64,000 bases of DNA from JACKAL01 sp964400355 (lineage in GTDB: Bacteria; Bdellovibrionota; Bdellovibrionia; Bdellovibrionales; JAGQZY01): positions 53,865-117,864 of the forward strand of contig CAYNTO010000008.1 in the NCBI GenBank assembly GCA_964400355.1, read 5' to 3'. Made by a program: the position numbers and the translations under genes. Within the stretch, counting starts at the first letter, position 1. Every line of letters begins with the position of its first letter. This document shows positions 25,829 to 35,265 of the stretch, piece after piece. Below the pieces are notes generated by a model. The model had not been told where the DNA came from, did not search any database, and was given only the letters and a program-made list of their open reading frames with translations.

Positions 25829-27909
25829 TGAGTGTCGATACGCCAGTTCAGTACGTTAAAGGGGTAGGGCCAAAGATCGCAGCACTCCTGCGCAAAAAGG
25901 GTATAAGCACCCTCCGCGACCTGGTAGAGTTCTATCCGCGCAGTTACGAGGATCGTAGAGCCGCTCGCAACATCGCGTCCCTTAAGGACGGTGACTTTGT
26001 GGGTCTGCGTGCGCAGATTGTACGCGTTTCACAAATACCTATCGGTAAGTCTAGTCGAAAAATCTACGATGTGGTTGTGCGCGATGGCTCTGGTGCCATT
26101 CACTGCAAATTTTTTCGCGTTCCCTATCGCGGCTACTTTGAGCGCTTCAAGCCAGGGGCGGAAGTGCGCGTGGTGGGTAAGGTCATCACCTATCGCAATG
26201 AACTGCAGTTTCATCATCCCGAGATTCAAGAAGAAGGCCAGGAGATCGAACAGGATGAGTTGCTCCCGATTTATTCGGAAACCGAAGGCCTCACCTCTAA
26301 AAAATTAGCTGGCACTATCAAGGCCGCCTTCGCCAGTATGGAGTTTAAACCCAACTCCAAAGAAGATCCGTTTGAAACTCTGCCGACGTGGCTCCGGCAA
26401 AAGTACAATCTGGCACCCAAAGGCGAATCGCTCTACGAGTTGCACAATCCCAAGATCGATCGCGCATCAGCGTACCTGGAGCGGACGACAGAGGCTCAGC
26501 GCCGTATTATCTTTGACGAGTTCTTTTTGCTCGAAATGATTTTGGCCTCGCGCAAAAAGGGCTTGAGCGACATCAAGGCCGTTCCCATTCAGATCAATCA
26601 GGATTGGGAAGAAGCATTCCGTAAAAGTTTGCCCTTTGAGCTCACCTCCGCGCAAAAAAAGGTTTTGGTCGATATCAAAACCGATATTCAAAAGGCGAGC
26701 GCGATGAATCGCCTTGTACAAGGGGATGTGGGTAGCGGTAAAACAGTGGTGGCTCTCATTGCTGCTCTGCACGCCATCTCCTCCGGGCAGCAAGTGGCGA
26801 TGATGGCGCCCACTGAAATTTTGGCCCAACAGCATTTTAAGAACGCTAAGAAATATCTCGAACCATTAAATATTTCAGTAGAGATTCTCACCGGCAACAT
26901 GAAATCCGCGGACAAGCGCGAGGCATTGTCCGATGTTAAGAGCGGCAAAGTGAAATTGGTTGTGGGAACTCATGCACTGATTCAGGAGGCCGTTCAATTT
27001 GATACATTGGGATTAGTGATCGTGGACGAACAGCACCGCTTTGGCGTCGAGCAACGGGCGATCCTGCGCGGAAAGGGCCAATCGCCGCACTTTCTTTTAA
27101 TGACAGCAACACCCATCCCGCGCAGCCTGGCGATGACAGTGTACGGGGATCTCGATGTTTCGGCGATTGACGAAATGCCCGCTGGCCGTCAACCCATCGT
27201 CACACGCGTGACCTATCAATCCAAACGCACACAAGTGGTTGGATTTATCAAAGAGCATCTGGAAAAGGGCCGTCAGGCTTACATCATCTTTCCTCTGGTG
27301 GAAGAGAGCGAGAAGATCGATCTCAAATCCGCTATCACCGAGTTCGAAAAACTAAAAATCGATTTTGCGAAGTTTCGCGTTGGCTTACTCCACGGCCGTA
27401 TGAAGAACGAGGAGAAAGATGCAGTTATGGCCGACTTTCGCGACCACAAGCTCGATGTCCTTGTATCCACCACTGTGATCGAGGTGGGTGTGGATGTTCC
27501 AAACGCCAATATTATTTGGGTGGAACATGCCGAGCGCTTTGGGCTCGCACAATTGCACCAGCTGCGCGGTCGCGTGGGGCGCGGTGAGCATAAGAGCTAT
27601 TGTGTTTTGATGATGGGCTATGCCAAATCTCCAGAGGCTGTGGAGCGAGTGAGTTTTCTCGAGCGTACTAACGACGGTTTTAAAATTTCCGAATTCGATT
27701 TAGAACTGCGCGGCCCGGGTGAGTTCCTCGGCGTGCGCCAGTCTGGAATGCCCGGTTTTAAGCTTGCCAATCTGGTGCGCGACATTCCCATTCTCGAACA
27801 GGCCCGCGCCGCCGCTCTCGAGCTCGTCGATCGCGATCCCAAACTCAAAGAACACTATCATCAAAGCCTCAAAGCGCAGCTCACCGCTCAAGAAGCCAAC
27901 CTCAGCTAA
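25828..27909 (+). CDS. recG: RecG, ATP-dependent branch-migration helicase
   Basis: A 693 aa RecG, which reverses stalled forks and migrates Holliday junctions. It has an N-terminal wedge/OB domain (about 65-150), a DExH helicase core with Walker A GDVGSGKTVVA and the box DEQHRFGV, and the C-terminal TRG motif region (LRGRVGRGEHKSYC). The ATG at 25828 has AGGA five bases upstream; ATG 25822 is too close to that site. The gene is complete and stops inside a 101-base perfect inverted repeat shared with the convergent gene. Confidence 0.96.
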   Translation: MSVDTPVQYVKGVGPKIAALLRKKGISTLRDLVEFYPRSYEDRRAARNIASLKDGDFVGLRAQIVRVSQIPIGKSSRKIYDVVVRDGSGAIHCKFFRVPYRGYFERFKPGAEVRVVGKVITYRNELQFHHPEIQEEGQEIEQDELLPIYSETEGLTSKKLAGTIKAAFASMEFKPNSKEDPFETLPTWLRQKYNLAPKGESLYELHNPKIDRASAYLERTTEAQRRIIFDEFFLLEMILASRKKGLSDIKAVPIQINQDWEEAFRKSLPFELTSAQKKVLVDIKTDIQKASAMNRLVQGDVGSGKTVVALIAALHAISSGQQVAMMAPTEILAQQHFKNAKKYLEPLNISVEILTGNMKSADKREALSDVKSGKVKLVVGTHALIQEAVQFDTLGLVIVDEQHRFGVEQRAILRGKGQSPHFLLMTATPIPRSLAMTVYGDLDVSAIDEMPAGRQPIVTRVTYQSKRTQVVGFIKEHLEKGRQAYIIFPLVEESEKIDLKSAITEFEKLKIDFAKFRVGLLHGRMKNEEKDAVMADFRDHKLDVLVSTTVIEVGVDVPNANIIWVEHAERFGLAQLHQLRGRVGRGEHKSYCVLMMGYAKSPEAVERVSFLERTNDGFKISEFDLELRGPGEFLGVRQSGMPGFKLANLVRDIPILEQARAAALELVDRDPKLKEHYHQSLKAQLTAQEANLS

Positions 27910-28006
27910 AAAGCGCGCCCCCCTTTTTTGTAGCTACAATGCGTAAATGTCGCTTGAGCGTTCATTTACGCATTGTAGCTACAAAAAAGGGGGGCGCGCT
28001 TTTTAG
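27906..28006. repeat. 101-base perfect inverted repeat between convergent genes
   Basis: The left arm 27906-27949 (beginning CTAAAAAGCGCGCC) and right arm 27963-28006 are exact reverse complements over 44 bases, separated by 13 bases whose CGC/GCG ends could extend the stem around a TTGA tetraloop. The recG stop (27907-27909) and the stop of the convergent SDR gene (28003-28005) sit symmetrically in the outer arms. Runs of six T and six A fall inside the stem. It can act as a bidirectional terminator but is far longer than needed. Confidence 0.9.
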
Positions 28007-29397
28007 CCTTTCGGAGCACTGCCGGTTTTATTTTTGTAGTTGAGATAGGCCTGAAAGCGTTTCATCACCCACACGTGGACGATGGCTTGCGTGAAGCGGT
28101 AGATGTACCATGGGAGTTTGGGACTAAAGCGGTGGATAGCGGCAACGACGAATGTTTTGTCGGTGCCCTCCACAAATTCCAGACGCCCGCGGGTGGTGAC
28201 ATTGACCAGTGAGCCTGCAGTGATAAAAAACATCTGTCGTTCTTTAAAGCTGCGCTCCACACTCAAAGATAAAACTAAAAGAGGTTTGCGCCAGAAGTAA
28301 AAGTAAAAAAACGCGTTGTTCATTTCTCTCTTGGCATAAATCCACGTGCGTAAAAAATTGGGAAGCCATTCCAGGTACGCGGTGGCAACATCGCGTGAAT
28401 TCCAGCCGGCCGGCAGGCACAGACGCTGCACCGATTGCACTTCGGTCAGCACTTGCACTTTTTCACGGTCAAACTTTACCGGTAACTTTGGTCGCTTATC
28501 AGTTTGGATATTTTTGAGTGCCTCGTCGAGAGGTGTGAAGGGCTGTTTTATCCACCGCGGAAGGCGGTGTTCACCATTGCAAATCATCTCGTGCCGCAAG
28601 CTCTCAATCAGAGGATACACCAAGCTTTTAGGTGCGCCGGCGATCATCTGCACCCACCACCGCGAAAGGCGCAGAGGAATATTGGGAACGGCCACATTGC
28701 GCGTGCGTTTGTGTTTGAGTTTTTGAATTGCGAGCATCAACTGTTTGTAAGTGATCACCTCGGGCCCGCCAATATCATAACTGCCGAACGCTGATGGCCC
28801 CTCATTGATAAATTCGATGATAATGTGCGCCAAGTCCTTCACATAGACCACTTGTGTGCGCGTATTCATCCACGACGGAAGAATCATGATGGGTAGGCGA
28901 TCGATCAGGCGATCGAGAATCTGGTACGACGAACCTTGAGTGCCAATGACCAATCCGCAGCGCAAAGTGGTGAGTGGAATCTCGCGATAAGCGAGAGTCT
29001 GCTCCACCTCGTAGCGGCTCTCGAGATGGCGCGAGAGTTGAGCGTCCATTGGCACGATTCCACTCACGTAAATGATATGCTTGACTCCTCTATTTTGAGC
29101 AGCACGCGCGAAATTATCGGCGAGTAGAAAATCGAAGTCGCGAAAGTTCCCCTGTGCCAGCCGCGATGTTCGCGGGGCCATGGAGTGAACGAGATAAATT
29201 GCAGTGTCGCAGCCATCGAGGCCATGTTCGGCTTCGATGAGCGAATACAAATCGCAACTGCGCACTTCGATACGCGGCGACTGGCTTTCGCCCGGGTTTC
29301 GCGACAACACCACCACGGAGTGCTCTGTGGTGTCGAGGAGCATTTGGATGAGATTTCGTCCGATAAAACCGGTGGCACCTGCAATAGCGATTTTCAT
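28003..29397 (-). CDS. NAD(P)-binding SDR / DUF2867-type protein
   Basis: A 464 aa protein with an N-terminal atypical short-chain dehydrogenase fold (IAIAGATGFIGRNLIQ, then VVVLSRNPGE and YVSGIVP), and a C-terminal DUF2867-like domain (about 320-460). Similar proteins, such as those annotated YbjT-like or SDR a5, have no firm reaction. I chose ATG 29397 because it sits immediately before the GxxGxxG motif; a GTG at 29451 is possible but adds an unstructured lead. No strong Shine-Dalgarno is seen for either. It converges on recG with overlapping 3' structure. Confidence 0.8.
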   Translation of the reverse strand: MKIAIAGATGFIGRNLIQMLLDTTEHSVVVLSRNPGESQSPRIEVRSCDLYSLIEAEHGLDGCDTAIYLVHSMAPRTSRLAQGNFRDFDFLLADNFARAAQNRGVKHIIYVSGIVPMDAQLSRHLESRYEVEQTLAYREIPLTTLRCGLVIGTQGSSYQILDRLIDRLPIMILPSWMNTRTQVVYVKDLAHIIIEFINEGPSAFGSYDIGGPEVITYKQLMLAIQKLKHKRTRNVAVPNIPLRLSRWWVQMIAGAPKSLVYPLIESLRHEMICNGEHRLPRWIKQPFTPLDEALKNIQTDKRPKLPVKFDREKVQVLTEVQSVQRLCLPAGWNSRDVATAYLEWLPNFLRTWIYAKREMNNAFFYFYFWRKPLLVLSLSVERSFKERQMFFITAGSLVNVTTRGRLEFVEGTDKTFVVAAIHRFSPKLPWYIYRFTQAIVHVWVMKRFQAYLNYKNKTGSAPKG

Positions 29398-29554
29398 CGG
29401 CAAATTTTTATCGTTGGGCCTCCATATTGCAAAAGAAAAGTTTCGCTTCACAGAGACTAAACATATTGAGCGCTTAGCAGCTAAATGCCTAAAATTCCTA
29501 TACTTTTGTAATCTTTACACGCAGTCTATCTAATCAACTGGGTGTTTGATTTAA

Positions 29555-29572
29555 TGTGTCAAAAGTGATACA
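29555..29572. promoter_or_regulatory. Imperfect dyad upstream of carD
   Basis: TGTGTCA (29555-29561) and TGATACA (29566-29572) are an inverted repeat with one mismatch, 27 bases before the carD start. The TGTxTCA/TGAxACA form suggests a helix-turn-helix regulator site. The regulator is unknown. Confidence 0.35.
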
Positions 29573-29598
29573 TACTCTTTTCCTGCAGGAGGAACTAG

Positions 29599-30096
29599 AT
29601 GAACATTTCCTTTGAATTCATAGTTGGCGACAATGCTGTATATCCAGGCCATGGCGTCGGCGAGGTTACCGCGATCGAAACAAAAGAGATCATGGGTTCA
29701 AAGCAAACTTTCTATTCCATTCGTATTTTGGAATCTGGAATGAAGATCATGGTTCCTAAGAGCAACGTTACAAACGTAGGATTGCGCCCGATCATTTCTA
29801 AAGATGAGGCTGGTAAAGTGCTCGAAATCCTTAAACAAAAAAACATTAAGATCGACAACCAAACCTGGAATCGCCGCTATCGCGAGTATATGGAAAAGAT
29901 CAAAACTGGATCAGTGTACGAAATCGCCGAAGTTCTGCGCGACTTGTTCTTACTCCGCGTCGACAAAGAGTTGAGCTTTGGTGAGCGCAAGATGCTCGAT
30001 ACGGCCCGTTCGCTACTTTTTAAAGAGCTGTCGTTGGCCACGTCAACGACCGAGCTTTCCGAGCAAGAAGACGTTCGCGCAATTTTCGGAATTTAG
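29599..30096 (+). CDS. carD: CarD-family RNA-polymerase-binding transcription regulator
   Basis: A 165 aa CarD/CdnL-type protein. The N-terminal RNA-polymerase interaction domain is clear (GDNAVYPGHGVGEVTAIE), and the helical DNA-binding part follows (WNRRYREYMEKIKTGSVYEIAEVLRDLFLL and the RKMLDTARSLL helix; the parts are quoted separately from a continuous domain). Such proteins stabilise open complexes at growth and rRNA promoters in mycobacteria and myxobacteria. A strong GCAGGAGG site precedes the ATG, and a strong intrinsic terminator follows, so it is a single-gene unit. Confidence 0.93.
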   Translation: MNISFEFIVGDNAVYPGHGVGEVTAIETKEIMGSKQTFYSIRILESGMKIMVPKSNVTNVGLRPIISKDEAGKVLEILKQKNIKIDNQTWNRRYREYMEKIKTGSVYEIAEVLRDLFLLRVDKELSFGERKMLDTARSLLFKELSLATSTTELSEQEDVRAIFGI

Positions 30097-30146
30097 TATT
30101 AAAATTTAAAACATGTTTTTTGCTTGAAAACAGGCAAGAAGAGGGT

Positions 30147-30180
30147 AAAGCCGCACTTACAAGTTAAGGGCGGCTTTTTT
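30147..30180 (+). terminator. Intrinsic terminator of carD
   Basis: AAAGCCGC (30147-30154) and GCGGCTTT (30170-30177) form an eight-base stem that can extend inward through CTTA/TAAG, followed by a run of six T. This is a textbook rho-independent terminator. Confidence 0.9.
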
Positions 30181-30268
30181 ATTTTGTATTCACTGCGCTA
30201 AGACTGACATGGTGGTGCCTGTGCTGTATGCTGGGACTTTTATTTTTGCCCTCTAAAAGGAGCTCACC

Positions 30269-31729
30269 ATGTCTGTTCGTGTTCGCTTTGCCCCGAGTCC
30301 TACTGGTTACCTGCATGTGGGTGGCGCGCGGACAGCTTTGTTTAATTATCTGTTTGCTAAAAAACACGGTGGCACATTCATCTTGCGTGTCGAGGACACA
30401 GATCTCGAGCGCAGCACTGAAGACGCTCTCAAAATGCAAATCGAGGATCTCACCTGGCTCGGGCTTAAATGGGATGAAGGTGTGGATCCTGTCACGCGCA
30501 AAAGCTTTGGTCCACATGCTCCCTACAAACAAAGTGAGCGCGCGCCCATCTATAAAGAGCATGCTGAAAAACTTTTGGAATCGGGCAAAGCGTATTTTGA
30601 TTTCCGTACCGATGAGGAGCTCGAAGCTTTAAAAGCCAGAGCTGTGGCTGATGGTAGCCACCGCACTCCACGCCCGGAGCCCATGGTTTCGCTGACTGAT
30701 GCGCGAGCGCGCATTGCTAAAGGTGAAAAAGCGGCGGTGCGCTTTCGTGTGGATGATATCCGCGATTACATTTTGCAGGATCTGGTGCGCGGCGAGGTCA
30801 AGTTTCCCTCCGACATGGTGGGTGATTTTGTTGTGCTTCGTTCGAACGGTATGCCAGTTTATAATTTTTGCTGCGTGATCGACGATGCGCTGATGGGCAT
30901 CACTCATGTTTTTCGCGCCGAGGAACATCTGAGCAATACTCTCCGTCAGCAAATGCTGTACGAAGCTTTTGGATACAAATTTCCTCAGTTTGGGCATTTG
31001 TCTTTGGTGTTGGGCGAAGATCGCCAAAAACTCAGCAAGCGCCACGGCGCTACAAGTTGCAACGAGTACAAAGCACGCGGCTACTTGCCGGAGGCGCTTT
31101 TAAACTTTCTCGCGCTTCTGGGTTGGAGTCCGTCGGATGATCGCGAGATCTATTCCATTCCTGAGCTGATTCAGGCATTTTCGGAAACGCGCCTCAATCC
31201 TGCGGGTGCGGTATTTGATGAAAAAAAGCTCAAATGGATGAACTCCATGCATTTGCGGGCTCTCCCGCATGAGGAGCTGTGGGCGCGCCTACAACCCTTC
31301 CTTGCGCAGGCAGGCATTACGGTGCCTACGGACAAAGGATGGATCGATCGCGCGCTAGGGTTGTTTAAAACCTATATGGAAACTTTGGAAGATGGCGTGA
31401 ATCTCTTTAAGCCGGTGGATGATTCCCACTTTATAATCGCTGACGACGGGAAAGAGGCGCTCGCTTGGGAAACTTCGCGCGCGGTGCTGGAGGCTTGGAA
31501 AAAGGGTTTAAGTCAGCATGGAGAGTTCTTGAGTGCCGAGGAATTCGATGCGCTTCAGAATAAAGTAAAAGACGAAGCCCAAGTAAAAGGTAAAAATTTA
31601 TTTATGCCGATTCGGGTGGCGGTGATTGGAAAGCCTCACGGTGCGGAGCTCAAGGTGCTTGTACCTCTGATTCATCGAGAATCTTTGCTCAAGCGCGCGG
31701 ATCTTTGTTTAGCGGCGATCCAGGGGTAA
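30269..31729 (+). CDS. gltX: Glutamyl-tRNA synthetase
   Basis: A 486 aa class I aminoacyl-tRNA synthetase charging tRNA-Glu. The HIGH-type motif is FAPSPTGYLHVGGART near residue 6, and the KMSKS-type motif is KLSKRHG near residue 256. Length and domain order are normal. The start has AGGAG eight bases upstream. It lies between carD and uvrB in a run of core genes, each apparently with its own promoter. The discriminating or non-discriminating type cannot be decided from sequence alone here. Confidence 0.97.
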   Translation: MSVRVRFAPSPTGYLHVGGARTALFNYLFAKKHGGTFILRVEDTDLERSTEDALKMQIEDLTWLGLKWDEGVDPVTRKSFGPHAPYKQSERAPIYKEHAEKLLESGKAYFDFRTDEELEALKARAVADGSHRTPRPEPMVSLTDARARIAKGEKAAVRFRVDDIRDYILQDLVRGEVKFPSDMVGDFVVLRSNGMPVYNFCCVIDDALMGITHVFRAEEHLSNTLRQQMLYEAFGYKFPQFGHLSLVLGEDRQKLSKRHGATSCNEYKARGYLPEALLNFLALLGWSPSDDREIYSIPELIQAFSETRLNPAGAVFDEKKLKWMNSMHLRALPHEELWARLQPFLAQAGITVPTDKGWIDRALGLFKTYMETLEDGVNLFKPVDDSHFIIADDGKEALAWETSRAVLEAWKKGLSQHGEFLSAEEFDALQNKVKDEAQVKGKNLFMPIRVAVIGKPHGAELKVLVPLIHRESLLKRADLCLAAIQG

Positions 31730-31819
31730 CGTTCGAGTAACATAATAGTTCTCGTGCAGGTTCAGCGCGCACGCAATTGCAGCCTTGACAGAACGGGTTG
31801 CGGATTCAAATTAGGAAGT

Positions 31820-33862
31820 ATGGCAAAAAAAGAAAAAAAGCTCTTCGAATTAGTAACCGATTACAAACCGGCGGGTGATCAGCCAGCTGCGATCAAATCT
31901 ATTGTGGAAAACTTTAAGGCGGGTCAGAACCACCAAACACTTCTTGGTGTTACTGGCAGTGGAAAAACCTTCACCATGGCTCACGTGATCGAACAGATGA
32001 ATGCACCGGCATTGGTCCTTGCTCACAACAAAACTCTCGCCGCTCAGCTCTACGCGGAATTCAAAGAACTTTTCCCAAAAAATGCGGTGGAGTACTTCGT
32101 GAGTTATTACGATTACTATCAGCCAGAAGCGTATCTACCATCTTCGGATACATTTATCGAAAAAGATTCGGCCATCAATGAGCAGATCGATCGCATGCGC
32201 CACTCGGCCACGCGCTCGCTCTTCGACCGCCGCGATGTGATTATCGTGAGCTCGGTATCGTGCATCTATGGTCTTGGTAGCCCTGAGGCCTACGAAGGCA
32301 TGATGATTCATATAGTAAATGGAAAAGAACTTAAGCGCGATTTCTTGTTGCGCGAACTGGTGCGCGTTCAATACACGCGCAACGATATCGACTTCCACCG
32401 CGGGACATTTCGCGTGCGTGGCGATATCGTGGATATCTTTCCTCCTTATGAAGAAGACAAAGTGATTCGCGTTGAGTTTTTTGGCGACTTCGTGGACAAA
32501 ATGATGTGGCTCGACCCTCTCACCGGGGAAATTCTCCAAGAGATGGATCAAGTGGCTGTTTACCCCGGAACGCATTACGTGAGCACCGACGAAAAAAAGA
32601 AGATCGCAGTGCAGACCATTCAGATGGAACTTCAGGAGCGGTTGGCTGAACTCAATAGCAACATGAAATTTATGGAGGCCAAACGCCTCGAGCAGCGAAC
32701 CTACTACGATATCGAGATGATCGAGGAAATCGGTTACTGCCAGGGTGTGGAGAACTACTCAAGGCACTTTACAGGGCGCAACCCGGGCGAGGCGCCACCG
32801 ACGTTGCTCGAGTATTTTCCCAAAGACATGATTACGTTTATTGATGAATCGCATGTTACGGTTCCTCAAATTGGCGGGATGTACCGCGGTGATCGCTCAC
32901 GCAAAATGACTCTTGTCGAGCATGGCTTTCGTTTGCCATCAGCGCTCGATAATCGTCCGCTCAACTTTCAGGAGTTTGAACGCTGTATGAACAAAGTCCT
33001 CTATGTGTCGGCGACTCCCGCCAATTATGAAATCGAGAAAAGCCAAGGTCTGATTATTGAGCAGATCATTCGACCCACGGGATTGATCGATCCCATCATC
33101 GAAATTCGTCCGGCTAAAAATCAGATCACCGATCTGCAGAAAGAGATCCAACTACGGATCGCAGAGGGCGACCGCGTGTTGATCACAACACTTACCAAGA
33201 AGAGCGCTGAGGATCTGACCGATTATCTGGATAAGACCGGAGTGCAAGTAAAATATCTACACAGCGATATCAAAACTGTAGAGCGCATGGAGATCATCAA
33301 GGATCTGCGTTTAGGTGTGTTCGATGTATTGATCGGCATCAATCTGCTGCGGGAAGGATTAGACATTCCCGAGGTCAGTTTGGTCATTATTACCGACGCC
33401 GATAAAGAGGGTTTTTTGCGATCCGAACGTTCGCTGATTCAGACCATCGGTCGCGCTGCTCGTAACTCTAAAGGCAAAGTGATTCTCTATGCGGACAACA
33501 TGACCGACAGTATTAAAAAAGCGGTGAGTGAGACGAGTCGTCGGCGTAAAATACAATCGGATTATAACGCGAAACATGGCATCACCCCGCAAACCATCAA
33601 GAAGGCAATTCCGCAGGGCCTGCTCGACATGTACGAAGATGTTTCTGGGACCAAGCCACATGCGAGTTTGGAAAAGTTCATTAAGCACCCAGAAAAGATC
33701 AACGACCAAGTGGAAAAGTTGCGCGAAAAAATGCGTGAGGCGTCCAAGCAGTTGGATTTTGAGGAAGCAGCGAAGATTCGTGATGAGATCAAACGGCTGC
33801 AGCTCATACAGTTGGAAACCTTTGATTCATTGGACGCGATGCCCGAACAAACACGCCAGTAA
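31820..33862 (+). CDS. uvrB: UvrB, excinuclease ABC subunit B
   Basis: A 680 aa UvrB, the damage-verifying helicase-like subunit of nucleotide excision repair. It carries Walker A GVTGSGKTFT, the beta-hairpin region (SYYDYYQPEAYLP), DESHVTVPQ, and a C-terminal UVR motif (LREKMREASKQLDFEEAA) that binds UvrC. The ATG at 31820 follows TTAGGAAG and gives the standard beginning; an upstream GTG-type start at 31754 is not supported. No LexA-like dyad similar to the one at 4895 is visible upstream. Confidence 0.97.
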   Translation: MAKKEKKLFELVTDYKPAGDQPAAIKSIVENFKAGQNHQTLLGVTGSGKTFTMAHVIEQMNAPALVLAHNKTLAAQLYAEFKELFPKNAVEYFVSYYDYYQPEAYLPSSDTFIEKDSAINEQIDRMRHSATRSLFDRRDVIIVSSVSCIYGLGSPEAYEGMMIHIVNGKELKRDFLLRELVRVQYTRNDIDFHRGTFRVRGDIVDIFPPYEEDKVIRVEFFGDFVDKMMWLDPLTGEILQEMDQVAVYPGTHYVSTDEKKKIAVQTIQMELQERLAELNSNMKFMEAKRLEQRTYYDIEMIEEIGYCQGVENYSRHFTGRNPGEAPPTLLEYFPKDMITFIDESHVTVPQIGGMYRGDRSRKMTLVEHGFRLPSALDNRPLNFQEFERCMNKVLYVSATPANYEIEKSQGLIIEQIIRPTGLIDPIIEIRPAKNQITDLQKEIQLRIAEGDRVLITTLTKKSAEDLTDYLDKTGVQVKYLHSDIKTVERMEIIKDLRLGVFDVLIGINLLREGLDIPEVSLVIITDADKEGFLRSERSLIQTIGRAARNSKGKVILYADNMTDSIKKAVSETSRRRKIQSDYNAKHGITPQTIKKAIPQGLLDMYEDVSGTKPHASLEKFIKHPEKINDQVEKLREKMREASKQLDFEEAAKIRDEIKRLQLIQLETFDSLDAMPEQTRQ

Positions 33863-33961
33863 GCTTTCGGCCACGAATTTAACTAGACTTTGGTTGTGCA
33901 ATTTGGCCTAGACCCTACTCAAGCTTAAGAACGCAGGCATATACTGTGGGCGGGAGAGTGT

Positions 33962-34789
33962 ATGGCAAAAATCATGTTTTTATTGGTGTTTTTGGGCTTT
34001 AGCGTTTCTCACGCCGAAGAGTATATGGTGTCGGGAGATGGCGTAAATTTTCGCTCGAGCGCAAATTTTCGCGGTAATGACAACATTATCAAGGAGCTTC
34101 CAGAGGATCAGCGCATCATCATGACCAAGGATCACGGCAATTATATAGAGGGCACATTGGTGCCGGAGGGTACGCCGGGATTTGTGTGGAAAGATTATGT
34201 GGACTTGGTGAATAGCCATGATTACTACAAATCGCCAAGCGCCACCTTCCCAACAGTAACACCAGATACCGACGATCCCAATATCTCTAAAAGCTCATCG
34301 ATTGGAATGCCCATATGTGGATGTTCCAATTGCACACGCAGTAGCAAATATGGAATCCGTAGACATCCTATCAAAAAGAAAAGACGGCTTCATGCCGGTT
34401 GCGACATTCGCGCCGCTAAGGGCACGAATGTCTACGCGATTGCTGACGGCAAAGTGAAGCTCGCTAGCAGCATGCGCGGTTATGGTAAGACCGTCGATCT
34501 CGAGCATTTGAGCACTCTTAAGGGTAAAGATGGAAAAACAATATCGAATCGTGGATACACTACACGGCATGCTCATCTGTGGAAGATTCACGTCTCTAAA
34601 GGGCAGACGGTTAAAAAAGGTCAACGTATAGGCCAAGTGAATTCCACGGGCTTATCCACCGGTCATCATTTGCATTTTGAAATCGCGGTTACAGGAACTA
34701 CGATTGATCCCGAGCGCGTGATCGATATTTCTGATACAGCGAAATCGTGTTCGGCGGTCAACAATACTGGCACGACGACCACTCAATAG
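33962..34789 (+). CDS. Secreted M23 (LytM) peptidase with SH3 domain
   Basis: A 275 aa secreted enzyme. A signal peptide (MAKIMFLLVFLGFSVSHA) is followed by a bacterial SH3-like domain (about 20-82; VSGDGVNFRSSANFRG) and an M23 peptidase domain (about 135-260). The zinc ligands are visible: H and D in LHAGCDIRA and the HxH pair in HHLHFEI. Cysteines in PICGCSNCTR may bind metal or form disulfides. It probably cleaves peptidoglycan cross-links. It precedes a small secreted protein by eight bases, likely in one operon. Confidence 0.9.
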   Translation: MAKIMFLLVFLGFSVSHAEEYMVSGDGVNFRSSANFRGNDNIIKELPEDQRIIMTKDHGNYIEGTLVPEGTPGFVWKDYVDLVNSHDYYKSPSATFPTVTPDTDDPNISKSSSIGMPICGCSNCTRSSKYGIRRHPIKKKRRLHAGCDIRAAKGTNVYAIADGKVKLASSMRGYGKTVDLEHLSTLKGKDGKTISNRGYTTRHAHLWKIHVSKGQTVKKGQRIGQVNSTGLSTGHHLHFEIAVTGTTIDPERVIDISDTAKSCSAVNNTGTTTTQ

Positions 34790-34797
34790 GAGATTTT

Positions 34798-35142
34798 ATG
34801 ATGAAAATTATTTTGATACTCATTTCGTTGCTTGTTCCATTCAGTGCTGCAAAAGTTCAGGGTGAAAAAGTAAATCGTGCCGAACTTAAAAAGAAACTGC
34901 TCGAAAACTGCATCGCTATTTCTTCTGGTGTGGCCGATAAAAAACAAGCCATCTGTAAATGTATCGTTGCCAACTTCGATAAGAAGTCCAACGACTACGA
35001 GCTAAAAGTTCTCACCGACAGTTACGATCCAAAGTACAACGTCGATGACGGCAAAGAGATACAGGCATCGGCGCTCGAGAACTTCGACTTCGAAGTTTCT
35101 GAAGCGTGCACTGAAAATCCCAACTGGAAAATCAAAGACTAG
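34798..35142 (+). CDS. Small secreted protein of unknown function
   Basis: A 114 aa exported protein with signal peptide (MMKIILILISLLVPFSAAKV) and mature part rich in Lys/Asp. Cysteines in ENCIAI, AICKCIV and EACTEN suggest two disulfides; the ICKCIVANF stretch resembles small periplasmic helical proteins found in Bdellovibrio-type genomes. TAGGAG lies before a tandem ATG ATG at 34798. It directly follows the M23 peptidase and may be its partner or inhibitor, which is inference only. A strong hairpin follows. Confidence 0.75.
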   Translation: MMKIILILISLLVPFSAAKVQGEKVNRAELKKKLLENCIAISSGVADKKQAICKCIVANFDKKSNDYELKVLTDSYDPKYNVDDGKEIQASALENFDFEVSEACTENPNWKIKD

Positions 35143-35179
35143 AGAGTTTCGCACCTAGACCATGGTCGGTGTATCAAAG

Positions 35180-35205
35180 TGGGAAGCCTGGAGCCAGGCT
35201 TCCCA
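35180..35205. terminator. Hairpin after the M23 operon
   Basis: TGGGAAGCCTGG (35180-35191) and CCAGGCTTCCCA (35194-35205) are a perfect 12-base inverted repeat with almost no loop. No T-run follows on the plus strand, so it may be a 3' stabiliser or a weak terminator. Confidence 0.6.
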
Positions 35206-35265
35206 TCTGCGTTTTAGGGTATTGCGATTTTAGAAAAGATTAGAGATAATGGAGTAAGCCAGGAG

